Shown: one piece after another, positions 62,705 through 64,000 of the stretch | How positions within the stretch are numbered: the first letter of the stretch is position 1 | How the letters are laid out: every line of letters begins with the position of its first letter | From: Flavobacteriales bacterium | GTDB lineage: Bacteria; Bacteroidota; Bacteroidia; Flavobacteriales_F; PHOS-HE28 | Reading direction: 5' to 3' | DNA length: 64,000 nt | Assembly (NCBI GenBank): GCA_016703005.1 | Contig: JADJCX010000020.1 | Location: 1-64,000, forward strand | Position numbers and translations under genes: made by a program | The notes under the pieces: generated by a model | Databases searched by the model: none | Seen by the model: the letters and a program-made list of their open reading frames with translations, nothing else | Told to the model about the DNA's origin: nothing

Positions 62705-64000
62705 ATGCCCAAAGACACCTCCATCCGCTCCGTCCTGCTCATCGGCAGCGGTCCCATCATCATTGGCCAGGCCTGCGAATTCGATTACAGCGGCAGCCAG
62801 GCGTCGCGCTCTCTTCGTGGTGAAGGCATCGAGGTAACGCTGATCAACAGCAACCCTGCTACCATCATGACCGACCCGGTGACGGCGGACAACGTGTACC
62901 TGTTGCCGCTCACCACCGAGAGCATCGAGACGATCCTGAAGAAACACAAGATCGATGCGGTGCTGCCCACCATGGGCGGACAGACGGCGTTGAACCTCGC
63001 GATCGAATGCGAGAAGCTCGGCCTGTGGAAGCAGTACGGCGTGCGCATGATCGGTGTGGATACCGCAGCGATCGACATCACCGAGAACCGCGAACACTTC
63101 CGGGCGCTCATGGAACGCATTGGCGTGCCGATGGCCGCGAGCAAGACCGTTACCAGTTATCTCGAAGGCAAGAAGGTGGCGCAGGAATTCGGCTTCCCGC
63201 TGGTGATACGGGCGAGCTACACGCTGGGCGGCACGGGCGCAGCATTCGTGCACCGGCCAGAGGACTTCGACAAGCTGTTGAAGCACGGTTTGCAGGTGAG
63301 CCCGATCCACGAAGTGCTCATCGATAAGGCTCTGCTCGGTTGGAAAGAGTACGAACTTGAACTGCTGCGCGACAAGGACGACAACGTGGCCATCATCTGC
63401 AGCATCGAGAACTTCGATCCGATGGGTATCCACACGGGCGACAGCATCACCGTTGCGCCCGCGATGACGCTCAGCGACCGAACCTACCAGAAGATGCGCA
63501 CGCTCGCCATCAAGATGATGCGCAGCATCGGCGACTTCGCCGGCGGGTGCAACGTGCAGTTCGCGGTGAGCCCTGATGAGCACGAGCACATCTACGCCAT
63601 CGAGATCAATCCACGGGTGAGCCGCAGTTCGGCACTTGCATCGAAAGCGACGGGTTATCCCATTGCCAAGATCGCGAGCAAGCTGGCTATCGGTTACCGG
63701 CTTGATGAACTGGAGAACCCGATCACCGGCACCAGCGCCTTCTTCGAGCCCACGCTCGACTATGTGATCGTGAAGATCCCGCGCTGGAACTTCGATAAGT
63801 TCGAAGGCAGCGACCGTCGCCTGGGTGTGCAGATGAAAAGCGTCGGCGAGGTGATGGGCATCGGCCGCAGCTTCCAAGAGGCGTTGCAGAAAGCCTGTCA
63901 GAGTTTGGAGATCAAGCGCAACGGTCTCGGTGCCGACGGCCGCGAACTCACCGACGCGAACGCGATCCTGGAAAGTCTCGCCAACCCGAGCTGGCACCGC
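62705..64000 (+). CDS. carB: carbamoyl-phosphate synthase large subunit, N-terminal 432 residues (runs off the window)
   Basis: Starts at the ATG at 62705 with MPKDTSIRSVLLIGSGPIII and GQACEFDYSGSQASRSL, followed by NSNPATIMTDP, LPTMGGQTALNLA, IRASYTLGGTGAA, GWKEYELELLRDK, CSIENFDPMGIHTGDSITVAPA, EINPRVSRSSALASKATGYPIAK and MKSVGEVMGIGRS. This is the first ATP-grasp half, where carboxyphosphate is made; the second half, channel and allosteric domain are beyond 64000. The frame is open without a break to the last base. The 195 bases before it show no clear promoter or hairpin. Confidence 0.97.
   Translation, partial: MPKDTSIRSVLLIGSGPIIIGQACEFDYSGSQASRSLRGEGIEVTLINSNPATIMTDPVTADNVYLLPLTTESIETILKKHKIDAVLPTMGGQTALNLAIECEKLGLWKQYGVRMIGVDTAAIDITENREHFRALMERIGVPMAASKTVTSYLEGKKVAQEFGFPLVIRASYTLGGTGAAFVHRPEDFDKLLKHGLQVSPIHEVLIDKALLGWKEYELELLRDKDDNVAIICSIENFDPMGIHTGDSITVAPAMTLSDRTYQKMRTLAIKMMRSIGDFAGGCNVQFAVSPDEHEHIYAIEINPRVSRSSALASKATGYPIAKIASKLAIGYRLDELENPITGTSAFFEPTLDYVIVKIPRWNFDKFEGSDRRLGVQMKSVGEVMGIGRSFQEALQKACQSLEIKRNGLGADGRELTDANAILESLANPSWHR

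Noticed and set aside
62696..63997. A 433-codon minus-strand open frame at the right edge
   Set aside because: It is the antisense of carB, which is read without a break on the plus strand with family motifs throughout.

Overview
The window reads as chromosomal DNA of a GC-rich member of the Bacteroidota, most likely Flavobacteriales. Evidence: type IX secretion C-terminal domains on several exported proteins (NHL protein at 5743, CHU_C protein at 17487, 28948, 42466), Bacteroidota-only families (DUF4834, YfhO, lamin-tail-domain lipoprotein), TAnnTTTG-type promoters instead of sigma70 sites, few Shine-Dalgarno sequences, and the gene run birA / rsfS-ftsH-cdsA-psd that is common in Flavobacteriia. 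No tRNA, rRNA, CRISPR array, insertion sequence or integration site was seen.

Layout. 1-2 kb: a badly frame-broken FG-GAP/VCBS surface protein. 2-7.1 kb: an M1-family metallopeptidase whose C-terminal half looks like an Omp85-type outer-membrane barrel, a DUF2147 protein and a secreted NHL propeller. 7.1-17.4 kb: a surface-sugar locus: methyltransferase, flippase, polysialyltransferase-like protein, then a tightly packed minus-strand operon (NeuB-type synthase, GNAT/TIM-barrel fusion, CBS/DegT aminotransferase fusion, CMP-sugar synthetase, class III aminotransferase, methyltransferase) that should make and activate a nonulosonic (sialic-like) acid of unknown structure. 17.5-32 kb: secreted T9SS proteins, a glycosyltransferase with two YfhO-type membrane proteins, a DEAD-box helicase with a long leader, and lipoproteins. 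32-49.6 kb: a Wzx/Wzy-type exopolysaccharide locus (Wza- and Wzc-like export, flippase, polymerase, five or six glycosyltransferases, acyltransferase, epimerase, phosphoglycosyl transferase), interrupted by two minus-strand genes, one a secreted beta-helix protein. 49.7-64 kb: mostly housekeeping: rpsT, radC, wecB, upp, a HAD nucleotidase, psd, cdsA, ftsH, rsfS, birA, rpmH and the first 432 codons of carB.

Together the genes describe a cell that spends much of this region on its surface: making, activating, flipping, polymerising and exporting glycans, and displaying secreted or outer-membrane proteins. At least ten otherwise well-conserved genes carry one or two frame changes, several at short homopolymers and some compensated within about 100-400 bases. 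I read most of these as consensus errors of a long-read assembly and annotate such genes as single frameshifted CDSs; the FG-GAP gene at the left edge is so much more broken that real decay is also possible.
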